From NCBI GenBank assembly GCA_963785245.1, contig CAWAUO010000002.1:1-64000 (forward strand): 64,000 nucleotides of DNA. The letters are read 5' to 3'. Position numbers and translations under genes: made by a program. Origin of the DNA: JAHEEL01 sp963785245 (GTDB lineage Bacteria; Actinomycetota; Acidimicrobiia; Spongiisociales; UBA5794). Shown here one piece after another: positions 16,768 through 23,469 of this stretch (position 1 is the first letter of the stretch; the number at the start of each line of letters is the position of its first letter). The notes under the pieces were generated by a model that was not told the origin of the DNA, made no database searches, and was given only the letters and a program-made list of their open reading frames with translations.

Positions 16768-18030
16768 CTAAACGGCCGTCGCCGGGAGCGCTAGTTCGGG
16801 CTGTTCGGAGTCTGGATCGGCCGAGTGTGGCGGCTGCCCCCGATCCATTCGCGAGAGGGCCCAGAGGGCACCGAATCCGGACACGGCGATGATCGGAAAT
16901 ACCGTTCGGAGACTGGTGCGATCCGCGACGATGCCCAGGGTGATGCCGCCGACACCCATGAGCACCTTGAACAGCATCGACTTGATCGAGACCGCCGTGG
17001 CCCGCAGCCGCGAGGGCAGGCGCTGTTGGATGTAGGGGTTGAGGAGCGGCCCTTCGAGCGTGCCGGTTGCCTCGAGCGCGACGAACATCGCTGATGCGAT
17101 GACATAGCGGGGGCCGTACAGCAGCGGCACGGCAACGAGGAGGATCATCTTCGTGACGATGCCGGACGCGAGGAGCACGCGAAAGTCGAACCGGCCGAGC
17201 CGCGGAATGATCAGCGACACCACGGCACCGACAAGAGCCGCCCCCGCGGTGACGTAGCCGATTCCCGCGACGGGGAGGTCGAGATCGACGAGGAGCGGTT
17301 GCCAGAAGCCGTTGTCGAGAAACAGCAGGGCCATGAACGCCGTGGCCACGAACGCCAATCCGAGGTTGCGGTCGCTCTTGAGGAGTCGCATGGCCTCGCC
17401 GGTCTGCTTGAACGTTTGGCCGAGAGCGGTGGGGACGGTGCGCCGCTCGGGGGTGTAGTGCTCGGCCATCAGTGTCAACCCGGCTGCCGTGAGGAGATAG
17501 CCACCGCCCCAAATGAACCAGAGGGGGCGAATGCCCCACACGGCAACGATGGCGCCGGCTGCGAGGGGGCCGGCGACCATCCCGAGATACATGATGGCCT
17601 GATTCTTGGCATAGAAGGCCGTGATCAGATCGCCTCGGTCGTAGTGGTACAGGTTGTCGATGGCCCAGGCATCTTCCGCGCCGGAGAAGAACGTGAACCC
17701 GATGCCGTTGATCGCAAACAGCGCGAGCAGGAGGGGATAGGAGTCCGTGAGACCGAGTCCGATGGCGCTCACACCGGCAATTGCCAGTCCGGTGATCACG
17801 GACCACTTGCGCGAGTAGGAATCGGCGACGACGCCGGTCGGTACCTCGAAGAACACGGTCCCCGCGGTCCAGACACCGATCAGCACGAAGTACTGCGAGA
17901 ACGTGAAACCGAGATCGAGGAAGTAGATCACCATGAACGGGAACACCGCCATCGTCGTCACCGCCACGAACATGTAGACGTAGAAGGGCCCCAAGAGCCG
18001 TGCTTCGCCCCTCTGGATTCGTTCTTGCAC
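16768..18030 (-). CDS. MFS transporter
   Basis: A 420-residue major-facilitator protein with about 12 hydrophobic segments and a cytoplasmic C-tail rich in Pro and acidic residues. The loop 2-3 signature appears as FEVPTGVVADSYSRKWSV. It belongs to the group of small actinobacterial MFS proteins often beside TetR regulators. The GTG start follows GGAGG. It is divergent from the TetR gene, and two copies of a TetR-type operator lie in the 90-base gap, so the TetR protein very likely controls it. The exported compound is unknown. Confidence 0.85.
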   Translation of the reverse strand: MQERIQRGEARLLGPFYVYMFVAVTTMAVFPFMVIYFLDLGFTFSQYFVLIGVWTAGTVFFEVPTGVVADSYSRKWSVITGLAIAGVSAIGLGLTDSYPLLLALFAINGIGFTFFSGAEDAWAIDNLYHYDRGDLITAFYAKNQAIMYLGMVAGPLAAGAIVAVWGIRPLWFIWGGGYLLTAAGLTLMAEHYTPERRTVPTALGQTFKQTGEAMRLLKSDRNLGLAFVATAFMALLFLDNGFWQPLLVDLDLPVAGIGYVTAGAALVGAVVSLIIPRLGRFDFRVLLASGIVTKMILLVAVPLLYGPRYVIASAMFVALEATGTLEGPLLNPYIQQRLPSRLRATAVSIKSMLFKVLMGVGGITLGIVADRTSLRTVFPIIAVSGFGALWALSRMDRGQPPHSADPDSEQPELALPATAV

Positions 18031-18046
18031 GCCACACCTCCACGAG

Positions 18047-18059
18047 TGACCAGCGGTCA
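18047..18059. promoter_or_regulatory. TetR operator, copy 1
   Basis: TGACCAGCGGTCA is an inverted repeat (TGACC-N3-GGTCA) 17 bases upstream of the MFS start. The second copy at 18079-18091 is its exact reverse complement, with centres 32 bp apart (about three helical turns). That geometry fits two repressor dimers on one DNA face. Confidence 0.7.
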
Positions 18060-18078
18060 GTGATCGCGCGCTGCAGTA

Positions 18079-18091
18079 TGACCGCTGGTCA
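18079..18091. promoter_or_regulatory. TetR operator, copy 2
   Basis: TGACCGCTGGTCA, extended to a 15-bp palindrome by flanking A and T (18078-18092). It lies 30 bases before the tetR ATG and just upstream of the TATGGT hexamer (18109-18114), placing it where it could block the regulator's own promoter. Confidence 0.7.
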
Positions 18092-18120
18092 TTCGCTTGT
18101 CAAGCCGGTATGGTGAAGCC

Positions 18121-18714
18121 ATGCCATCTACCGCAGAAGGGTCGGGCAACACCCGGTATCAACCTCCGGAAGTGCGCCGCCGGCAGATTCTCTCCGCCGC
18201 CGCGCAGCTAGCAACCACCGACGGGCTCGAGGCCACGTCAATTGCCAAGGTTGCCGAGACCGCCGGTGTGGCCAAGGGTTCGATCTACCTCCACTTCGCA
18301 TCTCGCGATGACCTGGTTGACGCCCTCCAGGCGCAAGTATGGGCCCAGATGATGGAGACACCGCGCGTCATCGCAGTCGACGCGAACTTGCTCTGGGCCG
18401 AACGCCTCGACGCCGTCGTGGCGCACTGGATGCGCTACGAGTTCGACCATCACGATCTATACCACGCCGTCTTTCACGCCGTCGCTACCGACAGTGAGGA
18501 GCCCTGGCACGAGGCACGCGCCTTGCTTGGTCAACTCGTCGCAGGCGGGGTGGCGGCCGGCGAATTCGACTGCGGCCAGATCGGCACGGAGACGGTTGTC
18601 GAGTTCCTCCTGCATGGCTACGCGGGACCGTGCTACCACCATGCAGAGATCGACACGGTCATCGGAGACATGCAGCAACTCTTCCGACGAAGCGTCGGGG
18701 CGCGGCCCGCATGA
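18121..18714 (+). CDS. TetR/AcrR family transcriptional regulator
   Basis: A 197-residue repressor. Residues about 15-62 form the HTH: RRRQILSAAAQLATTDGLEATSIAKVAETAGVAKGSIYLHFASRDDLVDAL. The C-terminal ligand domain is all helical and includes HAEIDTVIGDMQQLFRRS. The ATG follows a TATGGT hexamer by 6 bases with no Shine-Dalgarno, the leaderless layout. Two matched operators lie between it and the divergent MFS gene, so autoregulation and control of the exporter operon are likely. The inducer is unknown and may be the exported compound. Confidence 0.88.
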   Translation: MPSTAEGSGNTRYQPPEVRRRQILSAAAQLATTDGLEATSIAKVAETAGVAKGSIYLHFASRDDLVDALQAQVWAQMMETPRVIAVDANLLWAERLDAVVAHWMRYEFDHHDLYHAVFHAVATDSEEPWHEARALLGQLVAGGVAAGEFDCGQIGTETVVEFLLHGYAGPCYHHAEIDTVIGDMQQLFRRSVGARPA

Positions 18715-18735
18715 AGTCGCAAGGTCAACCCGTAT

Positions 18736-18748
18736 CGTCACAGTGACG
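18736..18748. repeat. 13-bp palindrome CGTCACAGTGACG, copy A of a dispersed repeat
   Basis: This perfect palindrome lies in the 88-base gap between the convergent TetR and PPK2 genes. With its flanks (CCCGTAT before, GTAGTGGGGTTGG after) it is similar over about 45 bases to copy C at 21697. A third copy is at 21039. None of the three lies in a normal promoter position. Confidence 0.5.
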
Positions 18749-18802
18749 TAGTGGGGTTGGGGTCGGTTGGTTGGATGGCGGGGTAGCGGGGTTCCGGGTC
18801 GA

Positions 18803-19678
18803 TCAGAGGTTCGGTCGACCGAGACGGTCTCGCTCTTCGTCCATTCGGTTCAGCTCGACGCGTCCGGGGACCAGAATCGTCGGATCCGGAGTGAAGTCGA
18901 GAGACTCGTCCCGACCGGCGTAATCCACGGCGTTGAGAATCGCCTTCATGGCGTTCATGCGCGCGAGCGGCTTGATGCTGGAGCGGATGATCGTCCACGG
19001 TGCTGCATCGGACGAGGTGCGCTCGAGCATGCGGTGCTTCATCTCCGTGAACTCATCCCAATACTCCTGCGCCTGGACGTCGATCTCGCTCAGCTTCCAC
19101 TGGCGAAGCGGATCGTGGACCCGGCGAGCGAAGCGTTCCGCCTGCGTCTCCTTGTCGACGCTGAAGTAGAGCTTGACGAGGACCGTGCCTTGCCGCACGA
19201 CATCCTTCTCGAACCCGACCACGCCGCGCAGGAAGTCTCGATATTGGCGCTTCGTGCAGAAGCCGAACACCGGTTCGACGAGGGCCCGGTTGTACCAGGA
19301 TCGGTCGAAGAGGACGATCTCGCCGCCCGAGGGGAATCGTTCCACGTATCGCTGAAAGTACCACTGCGTCAGGTTGTCGGGCGTCGGCTTGCCGAGGGCG
19401 ACCACGCGGTATCGCTTCTCGTTCATGAATCGGGTGATGCGGCGGATGGTTCCGCCCTTGCCCGAAGCGTCGCGGCCCTCGAAGAGCACCATCATCGGAA
19501 TTGCCTCGGCCTCGAGGTGACGCTGAAGCTTGAGCAACTCGATCTGGAACGGTTTCAGTGGATTGTCTTTGGCGGCCGCAAGCTTGAGCTTCTTGTTCTG
19601 CGTCTCGAGTTGGGCGATGCGCTCCACAAGGGCATCAGCTTCCTGTTCTGGATCGGTCTTCAGCTCTTCAGCAACCAC
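18803..19678 (-). CDS. ppk2: polyphosphate kinase 2 family protein
   Basis: A 291-residue PPK2-family kinase, which moves phosphate between polyphosphate and nucleotides. Walker A is FEGRDASGKGGT, Walker B is VLFDRSWYNRA followed by VFGFC, and lid residues include KLYFSVDKETQAERF. An N-terminal coiled-coil-like helix (ELKTDPEQEADALVERIAQLETQNKKLK) precedes the domain. The PMT-like RRITRFMNEKRYRVVALGKPT block is typical. Class I (NDP-phosphorylating) seems most likely from length and motifs; this is inference. It stands alone and ends the gene-dense region left of the dif zone. Confidence 0.88.
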   Translation of the reverse strand: MVAEELKTDPEQEADALVERIAQLETQNKKLKLAAAKDNPLKPFQIELLKLQRHLEAEAIPMMVLFEGRDASGKGGTIRRITRFMNEKRYRVVALGKPTPDNLTQWYFQRYVERFPSGGEIVLFDRSWYNRALVEPVFGFCTKRQYRDFLRGVVGFEKDVVRQGTVLVKLYFSVDKETQAERFARRVHDPLRQWKLSEIDVQAQEYWDEFTEMKHRMLERTSSDAAPWTIIRSSIKPLARMNAMKAILNAVDYAGRDESLDFTPDPTILVPGRVELNRMDEERDRLGRPNL

Positions 19679-20228
19679 ATCGCCTCATTTCTGTATCGAC
19701 GAGCATACCGTGTTCGAGTAGGGGCCACCGAAGAGACTCTCCGATGCTTCGGCGGGCGCATCGGAGCCTCATGATGCGAGCCTGCCGGCCCCAGGCCCGG
19801 GGCGCATCACCCCAACCGGGTACTGAGAGCGAGGCCACGCCACGGAAATACCCTCTTCCTCCTGTCTCCGGTCCCGTGCGAAATGCCCATGATCCACGGT
19901 GCTCCCCTGGAGAATCGCGGACTCTGGCTGCTGTCGGTTGGTGAGTCGGGAACCCCTGGTGCTCTTGGCGGTGGGGTATTCTGCCATCGCTTGCTGCCCG
20001 TTGTGGATGGGTGCTGAACGTGGCCCGCCTGCACGAAGGCTGCACTCTTCCTTCAGTCTGTCCTTCGGTGAGGGCGACCCTGCGGGCTGCGTCCCAGGGT
20101 CGAACAGCGAGCCCATCCGGACGACCCGATTCGGGTGGTATCGAGGTGCCCTCGAGATGAGACGGTCGCCTGAGCGGGCAACGAATGGGTGGGCGACCTC
20201 GCCCCGTCCACGATCCCCGCTGCACCGG
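19679..20228. other. 550 bases without a recognisable gene
   Basis: Frames here have no family similarity and no consistent codon bias. What can be seen is structural: a dif-like half site (19884-19900), the inverted repeat CGACCCTG/CAGGGTCG (20075-20102), the palindrome ACCCGATTCGGGT (20124-20136) and the hairpin TCGAGG/CCTCGA (20141-20155). It looks like decayed or regulatory DNA beside the replication terminus. Confidence 0.5.
19884..19900 (+). other. partial dif-like sequence
   Basis: TGCCCATGATCCACGGT matches the XerC-side arm and centre of the dif site at 21367-21394 at 15 of 17 positions, in the same orientation. The XerD-side arm is not conserved. It may be the left boundary of an element inserted at dif by Xer recombination, or chance. 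Confidence 0.35.
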
Positions 20229-20280
20229 TCAGCGCCTCTTCTGTACCCCAGAGGAGAAGGGGTGCCGATCTCCGTGCGGT

Positions 20281-20366
20281 GGTTGGAGGAGTGAGGCGTA
20301 CCCGTGGCAGCAAGCGAGTATCTGCTCGGGTGTGCCCCGACCATCACGGGTACGCCTCCACCAACC
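20281..20366. repeat. 86-base fold-back element with 13-bp perfect stem
   Basis: AGGCGTACCCGTG (20294-20306) and CACGGGTACGCCT (20345-20357) pair perfectly, with outer GGTTGG (20281-20286) and CCAACC (20361-20366) extending the stem past a small bulge. The 38-base interior can itself form CGAG-N6-CTCG or TCGGG-N5-CCCGA hairpins. It could be a cruciform, a small mobile repeat or a structured RNA. Confidence 0.5.
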
Positions 20367-20428
20367 ATACGTGCCGAAGGTGAAGCGCACCCGTGATTCT
20401 TGGGCCAGGGCGAGGATGCGAATCTCAA

Positions 20429-20466
20429 CGAGGAGGGGGAGGCGAATATCCCCCCTCCCCTCCTCG
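20429..20466. terminator. GC-rich hairpin CGAGGAGGGG / CCCCTCCTCG
   Basis: A 10-bp perfect inverted repeat with an 18-base interior lies inside the degenerate part of the SLH remnant. The interior contains further G/C complementarity (GAGG, CCCC). No U run follows on either strand. It may be a rho-independent-like pause site or part of a structured cluster. Confidence 0.35.
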
Positions 20467-20852
20467 GCTGTCTGGGAATCAGACGATGGCTGCGGCCACG
20501 GTGCCGTGGGCACGACGGTCACGACGATGTTGCGGAATCTGTAGACGCCCCACTGATTCGCTGAATCCGCTGCAGTCTTCCCCTCGACCGTTGCGGCACC
20601 AGCGAACTGGTTCTCCGCCATGCGGTGCATGAGTGCAGCCATCTGCTGACGTGTCACGAAGTCCTCGGGGCAGTAGTCCGTATCCTCCGGCTTGCAGCCA
20701 TTGGATACTCCGCTGGTCTTCATCCAGTTGATGTCTTCCACTCTCTCCTTTCGCTCAGTCTCCCAGCTCCATCGTCGGTGTGGTCAACGGAAGGATTCGA
20801 CGGGACCTGCGACGGGTGCACCACCCTTTCCGGGTAGTGCTGCCACCTCTGC

Positions 20853-21026
20853 ATGCCATTGGATCGCCGGGACGTAGTCGAACTCAGTGTCCGCAAACTC
20901 AGCGAGGCCTTCCGGGGGCCGTCGCAGATCAACGTGGTGGCACTCCCGATCCGGACGTTGGGGTCACGGCATCAAGGGAATGAAACGCAACGAGCGGAGG
21001 TGTTGCTCGGCAGGATCGCCCTATGA
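20853..21026 (+). CDS. hypothetical 57-residue peptide
   Basis: A short frame from an ATG encodes MPLDRRDVVELSVRKLSEA then FRGPSQINVVALPIRTLG and a charged end. Its composition looks protein-like, unlike neighbouring frames, but I recognise no family and see no good Shine-Dalgarno. It may be a small gene or a piece of a lost one in the dif zone. Confidence 0.25.
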   Translation: MPLDRRDVVELSVRKLSEAFRGPSQINVVALPIRTLGSRHQGNETQRAEVLLGRIAL

Positions 21027-21038
21027 CGTTGATCAATA

Positions 21039-21051
21039 CGTCACAGTGACA
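21039..21051. repeat. palindrome CGTCACAGTGACa, copy B of the dispersed repeat
   Basis: It shares TACGTCACAGTGAC with the reverse complement of copy A (18736-18748). It lies 13 bases after the end of the small frame at 20853-21026, not at a promoter-like distance from any recognised gene. Confidence 0.45.
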
Positions 21052-21126
21052 CTAATGCTCGATGTCCGGACACTCCGGAGGAGAGCGGTTGTTGGGCTGC
21101 CGAGGCAGAGCAAGGAGAAGATCAGG

Positions 21127-21396
21127 ATGGAACAGGTGAGGTCGGCATTCAGGGACGTCGCTCTGGCGAAGGTCGTCTGTCGGACGGATGTCAACGGCTC
21201 CCTCGAAGACGGCCGGGAGTTGCTCGCCGTCGGAACGGCCCGGTCATTGTCGATGAAGGAGGCGCTGCTGCCGACTTCGTTGTCGGACTGTCCGGTTGAC
21301 CGGGGCCGCCTGCGTCTGTCCTTCAGTGGCAGGATCGATTCAGTGATGCCGGCCGCTTCCAGTCAGTGTGCCCATAATCCACGTTATGTCAAGTAA
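21127..21396 (+). CDS. hypothetical protein overlapping the dif site
   Basis: An ATG at 21127, nine bases after GGAG, opens an 89-residue frame: MEQVRSAFRDVALAKVVCRT, then SLEDGRELLAVGTARSL and a Ser-rich end. No family is recognised. The last ten codons lie in the dif site, so the stop at 21394-21396 is set by the recombination sequence rather than by protein constraint. Chance is a real alternative. Confidence 0.28.
   Translation: MEQVRSAFRDVALAKVVCRTDVNGSLEDGRELLAVGTARSLSMKEALLPTSLSDCPVDRGRLRLSFSGRIDSVMPAASSQCAHNPRYVK
21367..21394 (+). other. dif site (XerCD chromosome-dimer resolution site)
   Basis: The 28-mer divides as TGTGCCCATAA (XerC arm), TCCACG (6-bp centre) and TTATGTCAAGT (XerD arm). 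The arms form the expected CATAA...TTATG inverted core. The XerD arm matches the actinobacterial dif consensus exactly, and about 24 of 28 positions agree overall, judged from memory of that consensus. It lies between gene-poor, decayed regions, as expected of a terminus. Confidence 0.75.
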
Positions 21397-21756
21397 CGCG
21401 TGTGGCCCCCGGTTCTTCTGGTGGTGGGCGCTTCCCCGGTCCCTGCCATCGGTCCCGCCTATCGACGGGGACGATGAGGTCTGACCCATGCGACTTCGGC
21501 CGTTCCCTGCTTGGTACGTCGCGACGGGTCCGACGGTTCGAGCATTTGCCGCCCGCACGCCCGGCGTCGGTGGTCGGCCGACCTGCTCCACCCGTCAGGA
21601 GGTGTCGTCCGAGTCTGGGCATGGTGATGTCCCGGCCGGGTGTCAATCTTCGACTCGGCGGATCCCCCACCTCACTCCTCGCCCGCGGGCCCGTATCGTC
21701 ACTGTGGCGTAAGCATGGGTTGATGGTCGTTGGTCCGATTGGTGGTCTGCCGCTGT
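21397..21756. other. 360 bases without a recognisable gene, right of dif
   Basis: No frame here resembles a protein family. The only structure noted is copy C of the dispersed palindrome at 21697-21709 and its conserved flank. The segment ends at the stop of the YdeI-like gene. Confidence 0.45.
21697..21709. repeat. palindrome CGTCACTGTGGCG, copy C of the dispersed repeat
   Basis: One arm base differs from a perfect palindrome. The upstream flank CCCGTAT is identical to copy A, and the downstream flank (GTAAGCATGGGTTGATGG) is similar to it, so copies A and C are related over about 45 bases. It lies 48 bases from the stop of the YdeI-like gene. Confidence 0.5.
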
Positions 21757-22338
21757 TCAACGGTCGCGAAAGCCCTTGCCGGTCAGAATCTTCGGGACAG
21801 ATTTCTCGATCCGCGCGCTTCGTGTCGTGGCCTGCTTGGCGCCTGAGAAGTGCAGGTTGTATTCGCGCTGCCGACCCGGGGTCAACGCCTCGAATGCAAG
21901 CCGGAATGCCGGGTCTTCGTCAAGGCGAACCTGAAGCTCCTCGACGAGAACGGGCTCTGGCGCGGGGCCCACCTTCATACCCATACTCTCTACCACGATG
22001 GCCTCCTCGATGTACGCCGAGAGGACGTCGGCGAGGCGCACCACGTCCTCAGTCGACCTGAGGCAGATGCGGAGGGCCGATCGGGAGTGAGGGCCTTGCT
22101 CTTCGAGAACACCAGCAAGATCCTCCAGAAGAGCGCCCTTGAAGAACATGAGGGCGAGGAAGTCCTTCATCTCCTGGAGGATGACGATGTTCTTGCCCCC
22201 ATGGGTGTAGCAAGGCTTGCCCCACTTGAGCTCCTCGGTGAGCCCACAGTCCAGCAAGATCGGCCGCAGGGCGGCCATCTCATCCGGCCACTGCTTCGAT
22301 CGTCCGATGTAGTCGTCGACCTTGGGACTCGTCGTCAT
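21757..22338 (-). CDS. YdeI/OmdA family protein (DUF1801-DUF1905 type)
   Basis: A 193-residue protein with the YdeI arrangement: an N-terminal DUF1801-like iron-uptake-cluster fold (WPDEMAALRPILLDCGLTEE, KWGKPCYTHGGKNIVILQ, FLALMFFKGALLED) and a C-terminal bacteriocin-protection-like helix pair (FRLAFEALTPGRQREYNLHF, AKQATTRSARIEK). The start is MTTSPKVDDYI at 22338. The molecular function of this family is not established. It is the first intact gene right of dif. Confidence 0.8.
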   Translation of the reverse strand: MTTSPKVDDYIGRSKQWPDEMAALRPILLDCGLTEELKWGKPCYTHGGKNIVILQEMKDFLALMFFKGALLEDLAGVLEEQGPHSRSALRICLRSTEDVVRLADVLSAYIEEAIVVESMGMKVGPAPEPVLVEELQVRLDEDPAFRLAFEALTPGRQREYNLHFSGAKQATTRSARIEKSVPKILTGKGFRDR

Positions 22339-22439
22339 GTGGGTGATTGTACGGACCGGCGTGCGGATCCGAGACTCCACTGAGATGCGCTGCTCTTCAT
22401 TCGCATAGCGCCCGCGTCCATGCGTCGTAGGGTTGCAGC

Positions 22440-22961
22440 ATGAGATCAGTGGCGTTTCTGCGCGCAATCAACGTCGGCGGTCGCCGGGTTGCGAAGGACG
22501 AGTTGATTTCGGTGTTCGTCGACCTGGGATTCGCGGACGTCGACGCGTTCCTGGCCAGCGGGAACGTGCTCTTCACCCCCACTCCCCCGGCCGATGCAGA
22601 AATGATCGCCGGCGCACTCGAAGAGGCGCTCGGCTATCCCGTGCCGACCACTGTTCGCTCGTCCGACGAGGTGCACCGCATCGCGGAACGCGACCCCTTC
22701 TCCCCTGAGGAGATCGCTGCGGTCGGCGGCAAGCCGCAGGTCATCCTCCTCTTCACTCCCCCGACCGACGTCCAGCAGCAAGCTGTCCTGGATCGTGCGC
22801 ACCCGGCGGATCGGCTCGTCTTCGACGCACAGGAACTCCACTGGCTTCCTCCCGGCGGCATCTCCGACAGCGCCCTCGACCTCAACGCCATCTCGCGCGA
22901 ACTTGGTCCGATCACCGTGCGCACCGCCAACACGATGGTTCGGCTGCTCCCGAGACTCTGA
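22440..22961 (+). CDS. DUF1697 family protein
   Basis: A 173-residue protein opening with the DUF1697 hallmark MRSVAFLRAINVGGRRV, followed by FASGNVLF-like FLASGNVLFTP and EVHRIAERDPF. The family is widespread and uncharacterised. The ATG is 6 bases after TAGGGT (22428-22433), without a Shine-Dalgarno, another leaderless-type start. It is divergent from the YdeI-like gene. Length matches the family. Confidence 0.88.
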   Translation: MRSVAFLRAINVGGRRVAKDELISVFVDLGFADVDAFLASGNVLFTPTPPADAEMIAGALEEALGYPVPTTVRSSDEVHRIAERDPFSPEEIAAVGGKPQVILLFTPPTDVQQQAVLDRAHPADRLVFDAQELHWLPPGGISDSALDLNAISRELGPITVRTANTMVRLLPRL

Positions 22962-22974
22962 CCGTGCTCAGCGA

Positions 22975-23235
22975 ACACCGAGCCGCCGATGCAGGCAGCG
23001 ACCCGTGTGACGTCGCGGCAACCTGTTCACCAGTTCCCGTGGCGACCAGCTGTCGGCGGCCTGCCTCCTTCTGCCCCGAGGGCGATGATCCCATCCGATT
23101 GAGCGATCACATCGAGATTGAGCTCGCCGCCTGAGAGCGTTGAGAGCCGCTTCCCCCGTGGAAGGTAGTCCAGGCCGACGTCGCACAGCCGACCGAGGCC
23201 GGCCTGGATGCGCGACTGCTCGAAGACGCCCCGGT
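22975..23235 (-). pseudogene. remnant of a UvrA-like ABC ATPase
   Basis: Read right to left, one frame gives LGRLCDVGLDYLPRGKRLST followed by LSGGEL, matching the region before the UvrA signature. It then jumps directly to NLDVIAQSDGIIALGAEGG, matching the UvrA C-terminus after Walker B. About 70 residues, including the LDEPTTGLHP segment, are missing between them. A frame change then leads to QLVATGTGEQVAA, the last UvrA motif. Two lesions and a missing ATPase core make this a dead fragment, probably of a UvrA-like drug-resistance paralogue rather than the housekeeping uvrA. Confidence 0.65.
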
Positions 23236-23469
23236 CTGCAGCGCATCAGAGTCGAACACCGTGTCCCATCGGTGGTGTCGCGTGTCACCCCAATCGTCGA
23301 GTCCCGGGAAGAAGGCATCATGGAATCCATTCAGATCAACGACCCCGACTGCTCCCTGAGCGAGCCGGAATGTCAGATTGCATGCACGTTGACCGCTCAG
23401 CGTGACTACGAGGCAATGACCGTGGCGCTCGCGGCAGCGGACATTGACACCGACGTCGTCAAGATCATC

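Larger units (their letters stand above)
20229..20741 (-). pseudogene. truncated S-layer-homology (SLH) domain protein
   Basis: Residues 1-45 from the GTG at 20741 are a clear SLH segment: DINWMKTSGVSNGCKPEDTD, CPEDFVTRQQMAALMHRMAEN. SLH domains anchor extracellular proteins to the cell wall. A normal protein would have three such segments plus a signal peptide; here only part of one survives, after an upstream stop. Beyond residue 75 the frame runs through hairpins and arginine-rich nonsense. AAGGAG precedes the GTG, so a short peptide could still be made. I read it as the tail of a deleted cell-surface gene. Confidence 0.6.

Noticed and set aside
15893..18043. 716-codon minus-strand frame as one protein
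   Set aside because: It reads out of frame through the MFS gene and joins the methyltransferase N-terminus only because of the frameshift at 16338-16342.
20281..20366. Fold-back element as an integron attC site
   Set aside because: attC needs RYYYAAC at the left end and GTTRRRY at the right; here GTT is on the left and AAC on the right, and no integrase or cassette array is present.
18736..21709. Dispersed palindrome as a MatP matS site
   Set aside because: matS is GTGAC-N3-GTCAC; these are GTCAC-N1-GTGAC, the opposite half-site order, and no matP gene is in the window.
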